Positions 8,970 through 17,344 of a stretch of DNA of 64,000 nt are shown here, one piece after another. How positions within the stretch are numbered: position 1 is the first letter of the stretch; each line of letters opens with the position of its first letter. The stretch is taken from assembly GCF_028128765.1 (NCBI RefSeq), contig NZ_LBJG01000002.1:62623-126622 (forward strand), in the 5' to 3' direction. The position numbers and the translations under genes are program-made. Origin of the DNA: Bradyrhizobium sp. CCBAU 51627. GTDB lineage: Bacteria > Pseudomonadota > Alphaproteobacteria > Rhizobiales > Xanthobacteraceae. The notes under the pieces were generated by a model. It searched no databases and was not told the origin of the DNA. It was given only the letters and a program-made list of their open reading frames with translations.

Positions 8970-10697
8970 TCAACCGGCCGGCGCGCGTTCGGCGGCCGAG
9001 ACGCAGAGCCTTCTGGTCCGGAACACCACGTCACGCTGCGAGGACAACGTCTCGCAGCGGTCGACGACGTAATCGATGCCGTGCCCCGCGGCGTAGGCCA
9101 TTCGTGCCCCGTGGGACTCCAGCGCTTCCGTCTCGCTCATCCGCTCGTGCCAGATCCGGTAGTAGGACGGTGTCCACATCGCGGCGGCACCGCGCTTGTA
9201 GTCGACCCAGATGCGGCGATGCGCCACGAATTCGAAGATGCTCACGCGCGCGAGCGCGAGGTCCGCGGGATGCGCCATCGCGGTTTCCGGACGATGAGGA
9301 AGCGGCAGGAAGATCGCATCGGTCCGTGTCGCAGCGCTCGCCCAATCGCCGAGGCTCTTCCACTCACCGATCGCATCGTTGTAGAGGCGGTTGTCGGCGA
9401 CGTTCTGCCAGACCGCAAGCGGCCATAGCACCAGGCCCGCCAGCGCCAACGCCGCATAGCCGAATCGGCGATGCCAGGCGGGCACGTCGTCCGTCACGCC
9501 CCTGGCCAGGATCACGCCCACAACCAGCAGAACGACGAGCGCGATTGCGATGCCGTTGATGCCAAGGCAAAGCACCAGCAGGCAGCCCGGCAGGAAGGCC
9601 ATCGCACGGCCACGGCTCAGCCAGTTGGTCGCGAGCGCCGCCAGGGCAAGTCCGGCCAACAGATAGATCTGCGTCCCCGAGCGCAGCAGTTGAAGATTGA
9701 GAACGAGATTCGCGCTTGAGACGAATGGAATGACGATACCGGCCGCATAGACCAGGAGCGCGCCGAGATAGGCCGCCTGCAACGCGCGCGCCCGGGGTCC
9801 GAACCACGCAAACGCGGCGGCGCCGGCGGCGATCACCGCGACCATCGCGAGGATGCTGTCGAGATCGACCGCCGAGATCAGCGAATGGCCGGCATAATAT
9901 TCACGAAGATAGGACGGATAGTCGAAACCGGACGGCTTGCCGAACTCGGGATTGCTGAGCACGGCATGCAGGACCGGATAGGCAATCGGGAGCGAGATCA
10001 TGAGGCCGCCGAGGGTCCGCCAGCAGACGGTCCGCAGCGTCGTCTCGCCTTGAACCACCGCGTTGACCGCGACGAGAACCAGCAGCGGCGCCAGCCAGAC
10101 GGCAACGAAGGCATTGACAAAGAAGGTGACGCCGCAGGCGATGGCCGCCGACATGAACCATCGCCGCGCCGCAAAATAGATTGCGAGCAGGACGGTTCCG
10201 TTGGCGATCTCGGAATGCGTGAAATAATCCACGAACAATCCGCCCATGCCGACCCGGCTGTAACCGTCGAGGAACGCGATCGCGCACAGGATCAGGCTGA
10301 AGACGATCTTGTCGCGCCGCGTGACGACGCCCAGCAGCGAAGCGCAGCACAGGAAGCCGACGAAAGACAACAGGCGCGACAGATAATTCAGGACGAAGAA
10401 CAGCAGTTCCGTCTGCCCCACGTCCTTCTGCGTATCGCTCAACAGGATCCAGACGCCGGAGGCGAAATAGCGCAAGGACTGGATGAAGGCGTCATCGTGG
10501 AACTGCGGCTCGTTGCCGAGTCCGGCGACGATCGGCAAATGGAACAGGTTGTTCTCGATGCCGAAGACGAAGCCGGTGCGCAGCAGGGACACCACGGCGG
10601 CGAACGCCGCAATCACCAGCGTATCCACGATCGCAGGCGAGAGCGCCCGCAAACTGCTCCGGCCCGCCGTAGCCAGGCTCGATGTCGCGAGGCTCAT
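8970..10697 (-). CDS. Multi-spanning membrane protein, candidate GT-C glycosyltransferase
   Basis: 575 residues with roughly ten to twelve hydrophobic segments and a soluble C-terminal tail of about 130 residues. I recognise no named family with certainty. After the first transmembrane helix a periplasmic loop carries H67-D68-D69 (FHDDAF), the position and style of the acidic motif of GT-C enzymes, which use polyprenyl-phosphate sugars. The C-terminal tail contains a DAIFLPLP motif resembling soluble tails of such transferases. Its ATG overlaps the stop of the UbiA-family gene (ATGA at 10696-10699), so the two are translationally coupled. A role as arabinosyl- or ribosyltransferase using the neighbour's product is inference. 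Confidence 0.7.
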   Translation of the reverse strand: MSLATSSLATAGRSSLRALSPAIVDTLVIAAFAAVVSLLRTGFVFGIENNLFHLPIVAGLGNEPQFHDDAFIQSLRYFASGVWILLSDTQKDVGQTELLFFVLNYLSRLLSFVGFLCCASLLGVVTRRDKIVFSLILCAIAFLDGYSRVGMGGLFVDYFTHSEIANGTVLLAIYFAARRWFMSAAIACGVTFFVNAFVAVWLAPLLVLVAVNAVVQGETTLRTVCWRTLGGLMISLPIAYPVLHAVLSNPEFGKPSGFDYPSYLREYYAGHSLISAVDLDSILAMVAVIAAGAAAFAWFGPRARALQAAYLGALLVYAAGIVIPFVSSANLVLNLQLLRSGTQIYLLAGLALAALATNWLSRGRAMAFLPGCLLVLCLGINGIAIALVVLLVVGVILARGVTDDVPAWHRRFGYAALALAGLVLWPLAVWQNVADNRLYNDAIGEWKSLGDWASAATRTDAIFLPLPHRPETAMAHPADLALARVSIFEFVAHRRIWVDYKRGAAAMWTPSYYRIWHERMSETEALESHGARMAYAAGHGIDYVVDRCETLSSQRDVVFRTRRLCVSAAERAPAG

Positions 10698-12022
10698 CAG
10701 ATCGCCGCCAGCATGATGCAGACCATCGCCGCCACGGTGGCGCGGCTGGCGCCGTCCCGGAAGGCATAGAGAATCGGATCATCCGGCATCTCGCGGCGAT
10801 GCGCGATCATCAGGGCGCGGCCGAACCAGTAGAGCAGCAAAGGCGCGAGCAGCCACAGCATCCAGGGCCGGCTGTAGAGCGGCGTGACCGCAGAGGAGGA
10901 GACATAGAGCGCAAACACCGTCACCGCGTTCATGGCGCTCGCGGCCGCCATCGCGGCGATGACGTGCAAATCGCTGATGCGATAGTCGCGGTTGGACGGA
11001 TCGGAAAGGCCTTCGCCCTGGCGCATGCTGAGCTCGCTGAAGCGCTTGATCAGCGCGAGCGATGTGAAGACGAACAGCGAGAACACCATCAGCCATTCCG
11101 ACAGCACGACGCCGGCCGCGACCGCGCCGGCGACGATGCGCAAGGAATAGAGGCCGGCGAGCGTGACGACGTCGACCAGCATCTTGCGCTTGAGCACGAG
11201 CGAATAGGCGATGGTGGTGGCGAGATAGGCGGCGAGCACGCCGAGGAAGAGCGGCGAGATGCATAGGCTGGCGACGAGCGCAAAGCCCCACAGCACAGGG
11301 ATCGCCGAGAGCGCCGACGAGATCGGCAAATCGCCGGCCGCAAGCGCGCGATGGCGCTTGGTCGGGTGCTGGCGGTCGGCGGCGAGATCGAGCAGATCGT
11401 TCATCAGATAGGCGCCGGACGCGCAGGCCGAGAACGCCAGGAACGCCAGCAGCGTCGTGCCGAGCGTGGCAGGATTGATCTGATGCGCGGTGATGACGGG
11501 CACGAACAGCAGCGTGTTCTTGGCGTATTGATAGACCCGCAGCGCCTTCGCCCAGGTCTTCAAGCTCGCGCGGCCGCGGCTGGCGCGGTCGATACGCTCG
11601 ATCGCGGCGGGATCGAACGGCAGACGATCGCCGGCGGCAAGATCCGAGGGCGTCACCACGCCGTCGAAACCGAGATGCGCGGCGATGCCCGCGGCATGGG
11701 CAGCGAAGCGGCCCGCGACCAGAAAGATCTTCGCGCCCCGCGCCCGCGCCGCCAGCGCCTGGTTCAGCATGTCGGCATCGTAGGGCAGGTGGGCGTAGTC
11801 GAGCTCGGCGCGTGCCAGGATCTCCGTGAGCGCCGCCATGCCGGCGCGGCCGCCCGCGCCGAAGCGGGCGAGCATGCGGGCAGGGCTGGAGAACAGCGCC
11901 TCCATCAGCAGCTCGGAGCGCAGCAGCGCGCCTTCGAGATCGATCACGAGCGTGCGAGCCTGCGCCGGGGCGGCCTGCGGCGCGGTCTCGCGCGAATCGT
12001 ACTGCCTGACGGGCTGCTCCAT
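10697..12022 (-). CDS. HAD-UbiA fusion, polyprenyl-phosphate phosphoribosyltransferase-like
   Basis: 441 residues in two parts. Residues about 22-145 form a HAD-like domain with nucleophile motif D28-L-E30-G, where the usual second Asp is Glu. Residues about 158-441 are a UbiA-type prenyltransferase with about nine membrane helices and the first acidic motif N208-D-x-x-D-x-x-x-D216-x-x-H-P-x-K222. That motif with HPTK resembles decaprenyl-phosphate 5-phosphoribosyltransferase (Rv3806c type), which makes the arabinose-donor precursor from PRPP. DprE1- and DprE2-like genes at 17.3-19.4 kb support this assignment. Start ATG 12022; the downstream membrane protein overlaps its stop. Confidence 0.85.
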   Translation of the reverse strand: MEQPVRQYDSRETAPQAAPAQARTLVIDLEGALLRSELLMEALFSSPARMLARFGAGGRAGMAALTEILARAELDYAHLPYDADMLNQALAARARGAKIFLVAGRFAAHAAGIAAHLGFDGVVTPSDLAAGDRLPFDPAAIERIDRASRGRASLKTWAKALRVYQYAKNTLLFVPVITAHQINPATLGTTLLAFLAFSACASGAYLMNDLLDLAADRQHPTKRHRALAAGDLPISSALSAIPVLWGFALVASLCISPLFLGVLAAYLATTIAYSLVLKRKMLVDVVTLAGLYSLRIVAGAVAAGVVLSEWLMVFSLFVFTSLALIKRFSELSMRQGEGLSDPSNRDYRISDLHVIAAMAAASAMNAVTVFALYVSSSAVTPLYSRPWMLWLLAPLLLYWFGRALMIAHRREMPDDPILYAFRDGASRATVAAMVCIMLAAI

Positions 12023-12277
12023 CCGAAAACGCTCTGACTTGCCGCCAGACGCCGGTCCATAGGCTGGCCGGAGGCGGAAAAAGGACGGCCGCGAGCCTAG
12101 GCGGGATTGGCTAAGGGCGGCTTAACCGGCCAGGGAAGGGGCCGGCCGCCAAGCTGTTGCACGGATCACACAATCCGGCGCGGTCGCGATATACCAGCGG
12201 AACTTGATGCACGCGGCGGTGGAAATCGCTCGCGCCAATCCTATCTGAGGCCAGCTTCTCTTCACGCCTCAGGTGCC

Positions 12278-13549
12278 ATGACAGACCAGACGCTCGCCGC
12301 GCCGATCGACGATCAGCAGGAACGCCAGCGCGGCTTTACGCGCTATCAGTCACTTCTGGTGGCGCTGCTCGCATTCGCGCAGTTCACCATCATTCTCGAT
12401 TTCATCATCATGTCGCCGCTCGGCGCCATCATGATGCCCTCGCTCAACATCACGGCCGCGCAGTTCGGCGTCGCGGTGTCGGCCTATGCGTTCAGCGCCG
12501 GCTTGTCGGGCATCCTGGCGGCCGGCTTTGCCGACCGGTTCGATCGCAAGCGGCTGCTGTTGTTCTTCTATACCGGCTTCACGCTCGGCACCGCGCTCTG
12601 CGCCGTCGCGCAGGACTACCATGTGCTGCTGCTCGGCCGCGTCGTGACCGGCTTGTTCGGCGGCGTGATCGGCTCGGTCGTGCTCGCCATCGTCACCGAC
12701 CTGTTTCCGCTGCATTTGCGCGGCCGAGTGATGGGATTCGTCCAGACCGCCTTTGCCGCGAGCCAGGTGCTCGGCGTGCCGGCCGGGCTGTTTCTCGCCA
12801 ATCGCTGGAGCTGGCATGTCTGCTTTGCCGCGATCGTCGGCCTTGCGATCGTGACCATCGCCATCATCGCCTTCGCCATGGAGCCGGTCGATGCGCATCT
12901 GAAGCTGAAGCAGGACAGAAACCCGTTCCACCATCTGGTCGCGACCGTGTTCGAGCCGCGCTACACGCTGGCATTTGCGGTCACGACCTTGCTGGCGACC
13001 GGCGGCTACATGCTGATGCCGTTCTCCAGCGCCTTCACCGTGAACAATATCGGCATCGACATCGTGCACCTGCCAACGATCTATCTGGTCTCCGGCCTGT
13101 TCAGCATCGTCACGGGCCCGCTGGTCGGCCGCGCGGCCGACAATTTCGGCAAATATCCGACCTTCGTGTTCGGCTGCGCCATGACCGTGCTCATGGTGCT
13201 GATCTACACCCATCTCGGCCACGTCTCGCTGGTGACCGCGATCACCGTCAACGTGCTGCTGTTCATCGGCATCTTCTCGCGCATGATCCCGTCGCAGGCG
13301 GTGATGTCGGCGATTCCCGATCCGAGCCAGCGCGGCTCGTTCAGCGCCATCAGCGCCTCGCTCCAACAGCTCTCCGGCGGCCTCGGCTCGGTGCTCGCGG
13401 CCGCGATCATCTCGCAGCAGCCCGACGGTTCGCTGCTTCATTTCGAGCGGATCGGCTACGTCGTCGTCACGACCACGCTCATCACGATGGTCGCGATGTA
13501 TTTCGTGCAGAAATCGGTGGCGGAGCGGACGGGGAAACGGGTGGTCTAG
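12278..13549 (+). CDS. MFS transporter
   Basis: 423 residues with twelve predicted membrane segments and the major-facilitator motif A, GFADRFDRKRL, between helices 2 and 3. The fold resembles DHA1-type drug or sugar-efflux proteins of about 400 residues; the substrate is unknown. The frame is open further upstream, but ATG 12278 begins the MTDQTLAAPIDDQQ sequence just before the first helix and is the better start. It is transcribed away from the UbiA operon across a 255-base gap in which I see no clear regulatory site. Confidence 0.87.
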   Translation: MTDQTLAAPIDDQQERQRGFTRYQSLLVALLAFAQFTIILDFIIMSPLGAIMMPSLNITAAQFGVAVSAYAFSAGLSGILAAGFADRFDRKRLLLFFYTGFTLGTALCAVAQDYHVLLLGRVVTGLFGGVIGSVVLAIVTDLFPLHLRGRVMGFVQTAFAASQVLGVPAGLFLANRWSWHVCFAAIVGLAIVTIAIIAFAMEPVDAHLKLKQDRNPFHHLVATVFEPRYTLAFAVTTLLATGGYMLMPFSSAFTVNNIGIDIVHLPTIYLVSGLFSIVTGPLVGRAADNFGKYPTFVFGCAMTVLMVLIYTHLGHVSLVTAITVNVLLFIGIFSRMIPSQAVMSAIPDPSQRGSFSAISASLQQLSGGLGSVLAAAIISQQPDGSLLHFERIGYVVVTTTLITMVAMYFVQKSVAERTGKRVV

Positions 13550-13629
13550 GGGCGGCCCCTTTTGGCCGAAAGGACCATTACTCGCTTGATTGAAAGTGCA
13601 ATCCAATAATAGTTATTGGCTGACCATCG

Positions 13630-13866
13630 ATGGTGAAGCGCGGCATGGCGGTCAGTGCGGATCTGGGCGAAGCCCTTGAAAACTTTGTAATAAAGCTGGT
13701 TGCTTCGGGTCGTTACCACTCTAAAAGCGAAGTGCTGCGGGAGGGTGTGCGGCTCATTCAGGAGCGCGAAGCTCGGCTGGCGGTATTGGACGCTGCGATC
13801 GCACGCGGACTTGATGATGCCGATGCGGGTCGGCCAAAGCAAGCTCCGAAGTCTTCGACCGGCTAG
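13630..13866 (+). CDS. parD: ParD-type ribbon-helix-helix antitoxin
   Basis: 78 residues, normal for ParD. The N-terminal ribbon-helix-helix domain is seen as VSADLGEALENFV followed by SGRYHSKSEVLREGVRLIQEREARL, the family signature. The C-terminal tail (GLDDADAGRPKQAP) would wrap the toxin. Antitoxins of this type bind their own promoter. The partner ParE gene begins 31 bases downstream but is frameshifted, so the antitoxin may now be an orphan. The pair sits in a small accessory block next to tRNA-Leu. Confidence 0.88.
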   Translation: MVKRGMAVSADLGEALENFVIKLVASGRYHSKSEVLREGVRLIQEREARLAVLDAAIARGLDDADAGRPKQAPKSSTG

Positions 13867-13897
13867 AGGCCAGACTAACGAGTAAAGCAGACCGCAC

Positions 13898-14171
13898 GTG
13901 ATTGTCGTCATCACCGCGGAAGCCGAAGCTGACCTCGAGGACATCGCATCATATGTCGCCGAGCAAAGCCCGCGGAGCGCTCACGCTTTTGCACGCGCTA
14001 CGAGAGAAGTGCGAATCCCTTGCTGACGCACCGCGCGGCTATCCCTTGGTCCCGCGCTACGAACACAAAGGCATTCGTCGGCGGCCATTCGGAAACTATC
14101 TGATCTTTTACCGGATCGGTCGCGATTGCCACCGCCAGCAATTGCAGCCCGTTCGCGGGCGCGAGCATTAG
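13898..14171 (+). pseudogene. parE: ParE-type toxin, frameshifted
   Basis: The GTG at 13898 opens a ParE/RelE-like N-terminus (VIVVITAEAEADLEDIASYV) that runs into a stop after about 42 codons. The next frame then supplies the family's second half, REKCESLADAPRGYPLVPRYEHKGIRRRPFGNYLIFYRIG. The break falls at about 14000 in GCACGCGCTACG; restoring two bases to the CG run (CGCGCG to CGCG) rejoins the frames. The last about 15 residues (CHRQQLQPVRGREH) also look unlike ParE. A two-base deletion in a dinucleotide repeat is the simplest reading; a sequencing error is the alternative. Confidence 0.75.
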
Positions 14172-14192
14172 GATTGCGCGTGCCCTTCTTGC

Positions 14193-15335
14193 TCAGGCAG
14201 CGAAGATGAAGCGTGTGCCCGTGTAGGAACGGAGGAGCTTGTTCGGTATCTCGGCCTTGGCTATCTCGTAGAACGGCTCACCAGTGCAGTGCAGCGGAAT
14301 GACGTAGTCGATATCCATATTCTTCAGCGCTGCGATCGTGTCGCGCACATAGTCCTCCTTGTAGGGCGCGAGGTGGAACCCGCCGATCACCGCATGAACC
14401 TTGCTGATACCCGAAGCCGCTTGGGCTTGTTTGATTGCGTTGATTACTCCGCGATGGCTGCAAGACGTCAACACTATCAATCCGCGGTCTTTTAGATTGA
14501 ATGCGGTGGCGATCTCGTGCCGGAACTGGTCCGGGATGACAGCCTTCGTCCGTTCGTCCTCCGGAAGCTTGTCCGCATAGCATCCAATGCCGTGGTCCAC
14601 GCCGATCTTCATGGCGCTGGGTGAGAGCAGCTTCTCGAAGCTCGTCTGACCGATTGGGCCGGTGGAGAAGCCGTGATCGGCGACCAGTGCCGGTCCTTCT
14701 GCATAGGTTACCACCACATTCGCGTCTTCTAGCGCCTTGCGATCCAGGGCTCCGAAATCGCCGCGTACCGGCGGGGCTGTCCACTCGCGCGAGCAGAATG
14801 CCTCCTCGCCGCCGATGTAGAGGGGCAGCTTGGCTTTCAGCTTGCCGTTGCTTTGCTTCAGGAAGCCGGCGAGACCACCGAAATGATCGTAATGACCGTG
14901 GCTCAGGACAAGGGCGTCAAGCGCGGTTGGATCTATCCCTACGAGATTGGTATTGTTGACCAGCGCGTCCGGCGTGAAGCCGAAATCCATCAGGACATTT
15001 CGTGTTTCGGTGCCGCGCCGTGACTCGACGTGCATCGACAGTCCGAACTCGCTGATGAGCGTTTTGCCAGGTGGCTTGCCACCACCTATGCCCCAGCCGA
15101 AGTGCTCGATCTCGACACCGGAAACTTTCCGGCTCGGCGCGACAGCGAATTGATAGCTATCGACGACCACGCGCACGGCCACGCGATCGACCTCCGGAAG
15201 CTTGCCGGAGATCGTTTCTGCGCGCACCGGCTTGCCGCTGCCGATCAGCGTCGCCACAATAGCGCTGAGCAGAACGGCACCGCCACCGCACACCACGTCG
15301 CGTCGATGAATTGCGTTGCACTGGCATATGAGCAT
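14193..15335 (-). CDS. Exported metallo-beta-lactamase-fold hydrolase
   Basis: 380 residues. The N-terminus has a twin-arginine-like signal, RRDVVCGGGAVLLSAIVATL (residues 11-30), ending about VRAE. The metal-binding motif is H146-G-H148-Y-D150-H151, with further ligands in TSCSHRG and PLHCTG, where other members of the fold also bind metal. The pattern is that of the ribofuranosyl-aminobenzene-phosphate-synthase-like subgroup. The substrate is unknown. The frame is open far upstream, but ATG 15335 has a strong GGAGG site seven bases before it and immediately precedes the signal peptide. It lies in the accessory block between ParDE and the recombinase remnant. Confidence 0.85.
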   Translation of the reverse strand: MLICQCNAIHRRDVVCGGGAVLLSAIVATLIGSGKPVRAETISGKLPEVDRVAVRVVVDSYQFAVAPSRKVSGVEIEHFGWGIGGGKPPGKTLISEFGLSMHVESRRGTETRNVLMDFGFTPDALVNNTNLVGIDPTALDALVLSHGHYDHFGGLAGFLKQSNGKLKAKLPLYIGGEEAFCSREWTAPPVRGDFGALDRKALEDANVVVTYAEGPALVADHGFSTGPIGQTSFEKLLSPSAMKIGVDHGIGCYADKLPEDERTKAVIPDQFRHEIATAFNLKDRGLIVLTSCSHRGVINAIKQAQAASGISKVHAVIGGFHLAPYKEDYVRDTIAALKNMDIDYVIPLHCTGEPFYEIAKAEIPNKLLRSYTGTRFIFAA

Positions 15336-15510
15336 GATTAATCCTCCCTCTGCGTGGCCTTGCTGCCGCAAGGCGTCACGCGAAAAACGCACCCAGGGCG
15401 GAGGCGTTGGGGTGCCGAACACGCCAGCGTCTGGCAGTCCGCACACCGAGGAATAGACGCATTCTATCCCGCGCAGGATACCGTGGCCAATCACATTGGT
15501 CCGGTACGGG

Positions 15511-15897
15511 TCACAGGCAGAAATCACCAATAGGGCCGCCTCTGTGATTTCCGCTCTCGCTCTTGTAGCCGGCCTTCGCCAGCTCATCGGCGATAGCCCT
15601 GAGCGACCGGCGACCGTCCTTTGGCGTCTTTCGGCGCAGCCGCTTCGCCATGGCAACGGCGTTGAGCTTCGCGACCAGCCGGGCCTTCTCAAGCTGGGCG
15701 AATACGCCCGCGATCTGGCGCATGGCGATCTTGAACGGGTCGCTGGTCTCCGTGAGATCGTCGCCCGAACAGGTAAGCACCCGAACACCTCGCTGTCCGC
15801 GTGGCATCACGCCAGAAGTATCGGCCGGCCCATGAACCGCTTCGTCACTTTCCGGCCCGGCGGTATCGATGACCAAAACCCGGAGCAGCGCATCCAA
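15511..15897 (-). pseudogene. Serine recombinase (resolvase/invertase) remnant
   Basis: The central and C-terminal parts are recognisable: RGVRVLTCSGDDLTETSDPFKIAMRQIAGVFAQLEKARLVAKL is a typical serine-recombinase stretch, followed by RLRRKTPKDGRRSLRAIADELAKAGY. The N-terminal catalytic Ser/Arg region is missing or replaced, and the segment usually found between the two blocks appears deleted. This is a degraded copy, not a working enzyme. It lies 155 bases from the 3' end of tRNA-Leu, a usual insertion position for integrative elements. Confidence 0.7.
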
Positions 15898-16052
15898 ACC
15901 TGGACCATGTGGCGAAACAAGTTGAGAAGTGCGTGTCTAGATGGATGTGAGAGTCATTCGATAGCTCATACACGCTGTGTCTCCGGTTATGTGTACCGGT
16001 CAGCGGCTCAAATTCCCTGCAAATGAGCGATTTCAACCACTTGGGTTAGGGG
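15898..16052. other. Non-coding gap between recombinase remnant and tRNA-Leu
   Basis: Lower GC than its surroundings and no open frame of note. I looked for a second copy of the tRNA 3' end that would mark the far end of an insertion and did not see one by eye. Confidence 0.4.
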
Positions 16053-16139
<87 letters not shown>

Positions 16140-16300
16140 ATGCCGTTTGGGGCACCGAGGCGGTTACTACGGTTCGGTGACGCCGTTGTCAATTCATGCG
16201 TGCCCCCCGTTTGGGCTTGCCGATTGCGCATTGCAAACCGGGCCGATACAAGCCTGATATCTCGCACTTGTTCGCAGAAATGGACCGCAGGATAGCTCCC

Positions 16301-17266
16301 ATGGCATCGAATCTGGAAACTCTCGTCACGGTTTTCGGCGGATCGGGCTTTTTGGGCCGGAATGTCGTCCGCGCGCTGTGCCGGCGGGATTACCGTATCA
16401 GGGTCGCGGTGCGGCGGCCGGAACTCGCCGGATACCTCCAGCCCTCGGGCAAGGTCGGGCAGGTCCACACCATCCAGGCGAATCTGCGCTATCCGGCCTC
16501 GGTCGAGGCGGCCGTGCGTGATTCGCATGTCGTGATCAACCTGGTCGGCATCCTCGCCGAGGGCGGCGAACAGACCTTCGACGCCGTCCAGGCCAAGGGC
16601 GCCGAGACCGTCGCCAAGGCGGCGGCCGCCGCCGGCGCCAGCCTGGTGCATGTCTCGGCGATCGGCGCCGACGCCGAATCGCCCTCGCGCTATGCCAAGG
16701 CCAAGGCGGCCGGCGAGGCCGCGGTGCTGGCCGCCGTGCCGTCGGCCACGATCTTCCGCCCCTCCGTGATGTTCGGCCCCGAGGACCAGTTCACCAACCG
16801 TTTTGCGGCGCTGGCGCGGATGTCGCCGGTACTGCCGCTGATCGGCGGCGAGACGAAGATGCAGCCGGTCTATGTCGGCAACGTCGCCACCGCGATTGCC
16901 GATGCCGTCGACGGCAAGGCCAAGGCGGGCGCGACTTACGAGCTCGGCGGCCCGGAAGTACTGACCATGCGCGAGATCATCGAGGCGATCCTCGCAATCA
17001 CCCACCGCGAGCGTGCGCTGCTGCCGCTGTCGTTCGGCCTTGCCCGCCTCCAGGCCGCGGTCCTGCAATTCGCACCGGGCGCGTTCAAGCTGACGCCGGA
17101 CCAGGTGACGCTGCTCGAACGCGACAACATCGTGTCGGATGCGGCGAAGGCCGCAGGCCTGACGCTGGAGGGCCTCGGCATCACCCCCGATTCGCTTGAG
17201 GCGATCGCCCCGCAATATCTCTGGCGCTTCCGCCCACAGGGCCAGTTCCAGCGCAAGAGCGCGTAG
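16301..17266 (+). CDS. NDUFA9-like NAD(P)-binding epimerase family protein
   Basis: 321 residues. An atypical extended short-chain dehydrogenase: the nucleotide-binding motif GGSGFLG begins within fifteen residues of the start, and the active-site region SAIGADAESPSRYAKAKAAGE has the Y-x-x-x-K pattern. The family is related to the complex I subunit NDUFA9; alphaproteobacterial members are widely conserved, with a proposed role in complex I or quinone biology. Two earlier in-frame ATGs exist (16196, 16280). I chose 16301 because AGGA precedes it at suitable distance and it gives the usual MASNLETLVTVFGGSG N-terminus. Confidence 0.87.
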   Translation: MASNLETLVTVFGGSGFLGRNVVRALCRRDYRIRVAVRRPELAGYLQPSGKVGQVHTIQANLRYPASVEAAVRDSHVVINLVGILAEGGEQTFDAVQAKGAETVAKAAAAAGASLVHVSAIGADAESPSRYAKAKAAGEAAVLAAVPSATIFRPSVMFGPEDQFTNRFAALARMSPVLPLIGGETKMQPVYVGNVATAIADAVDGKAKAGATYELGGPEVLTMREIIEAILAITHRERALLPLSFGLARLQAAVLQFAPGAFKLTPDQVTLLERDNIVSDAAKAAGLTLEGLGITPDSLEAIAPQYLWRFRPQGQFQRKSA

Positions 17267-17292
17267 CCGACGCCAACGGCGGTCTTTCTTGA

Positions 17293-17318
17293 CCTCTCCC
17301 GCAAGCTTGCGGGAGAGG
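17293..17318. terminator. Perfect 26-bp palindrome between convergent genes
   Basis: CCTCTCCCGCAAG is followed directly by its reverse complement. It lies between the convergent epimerase and DprE2-like genes and could act as a two-way terminator, though no T-run follows. It resembles the CCTCCCCCGC-type palindromes around the DUF559 gene at 28 kb, so it may be a repeat copy instead. Confidence 0.5.
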
Positions 17319-17344
17319 AAGCGCACCGTCAGCGCGGCGAGATC

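Noticed and set aside
12350..13606. A long open frame antisense to the MFS transporter, rich in His, Asp and Arg
   Set aside because: It is the reverse complement of membrane-helix codons, which gives such composition, and has no ribosome site.
13550..13629. Possible left attachment site for the insertion next to tRNA-Leu
   Set aside because: I compared this gap with the tRNA 3' end (GGTTCGAGTCC to CCA) by eye and saw no matching copy.
15336..15788. N-terminal extension of the metallo-hydrolase frame
   Set aside because: It is arginine/proline-rich, overlaps the recombinase remnant, and the ATG at 15335 has a strong ribosome site and starts the signal peptide.
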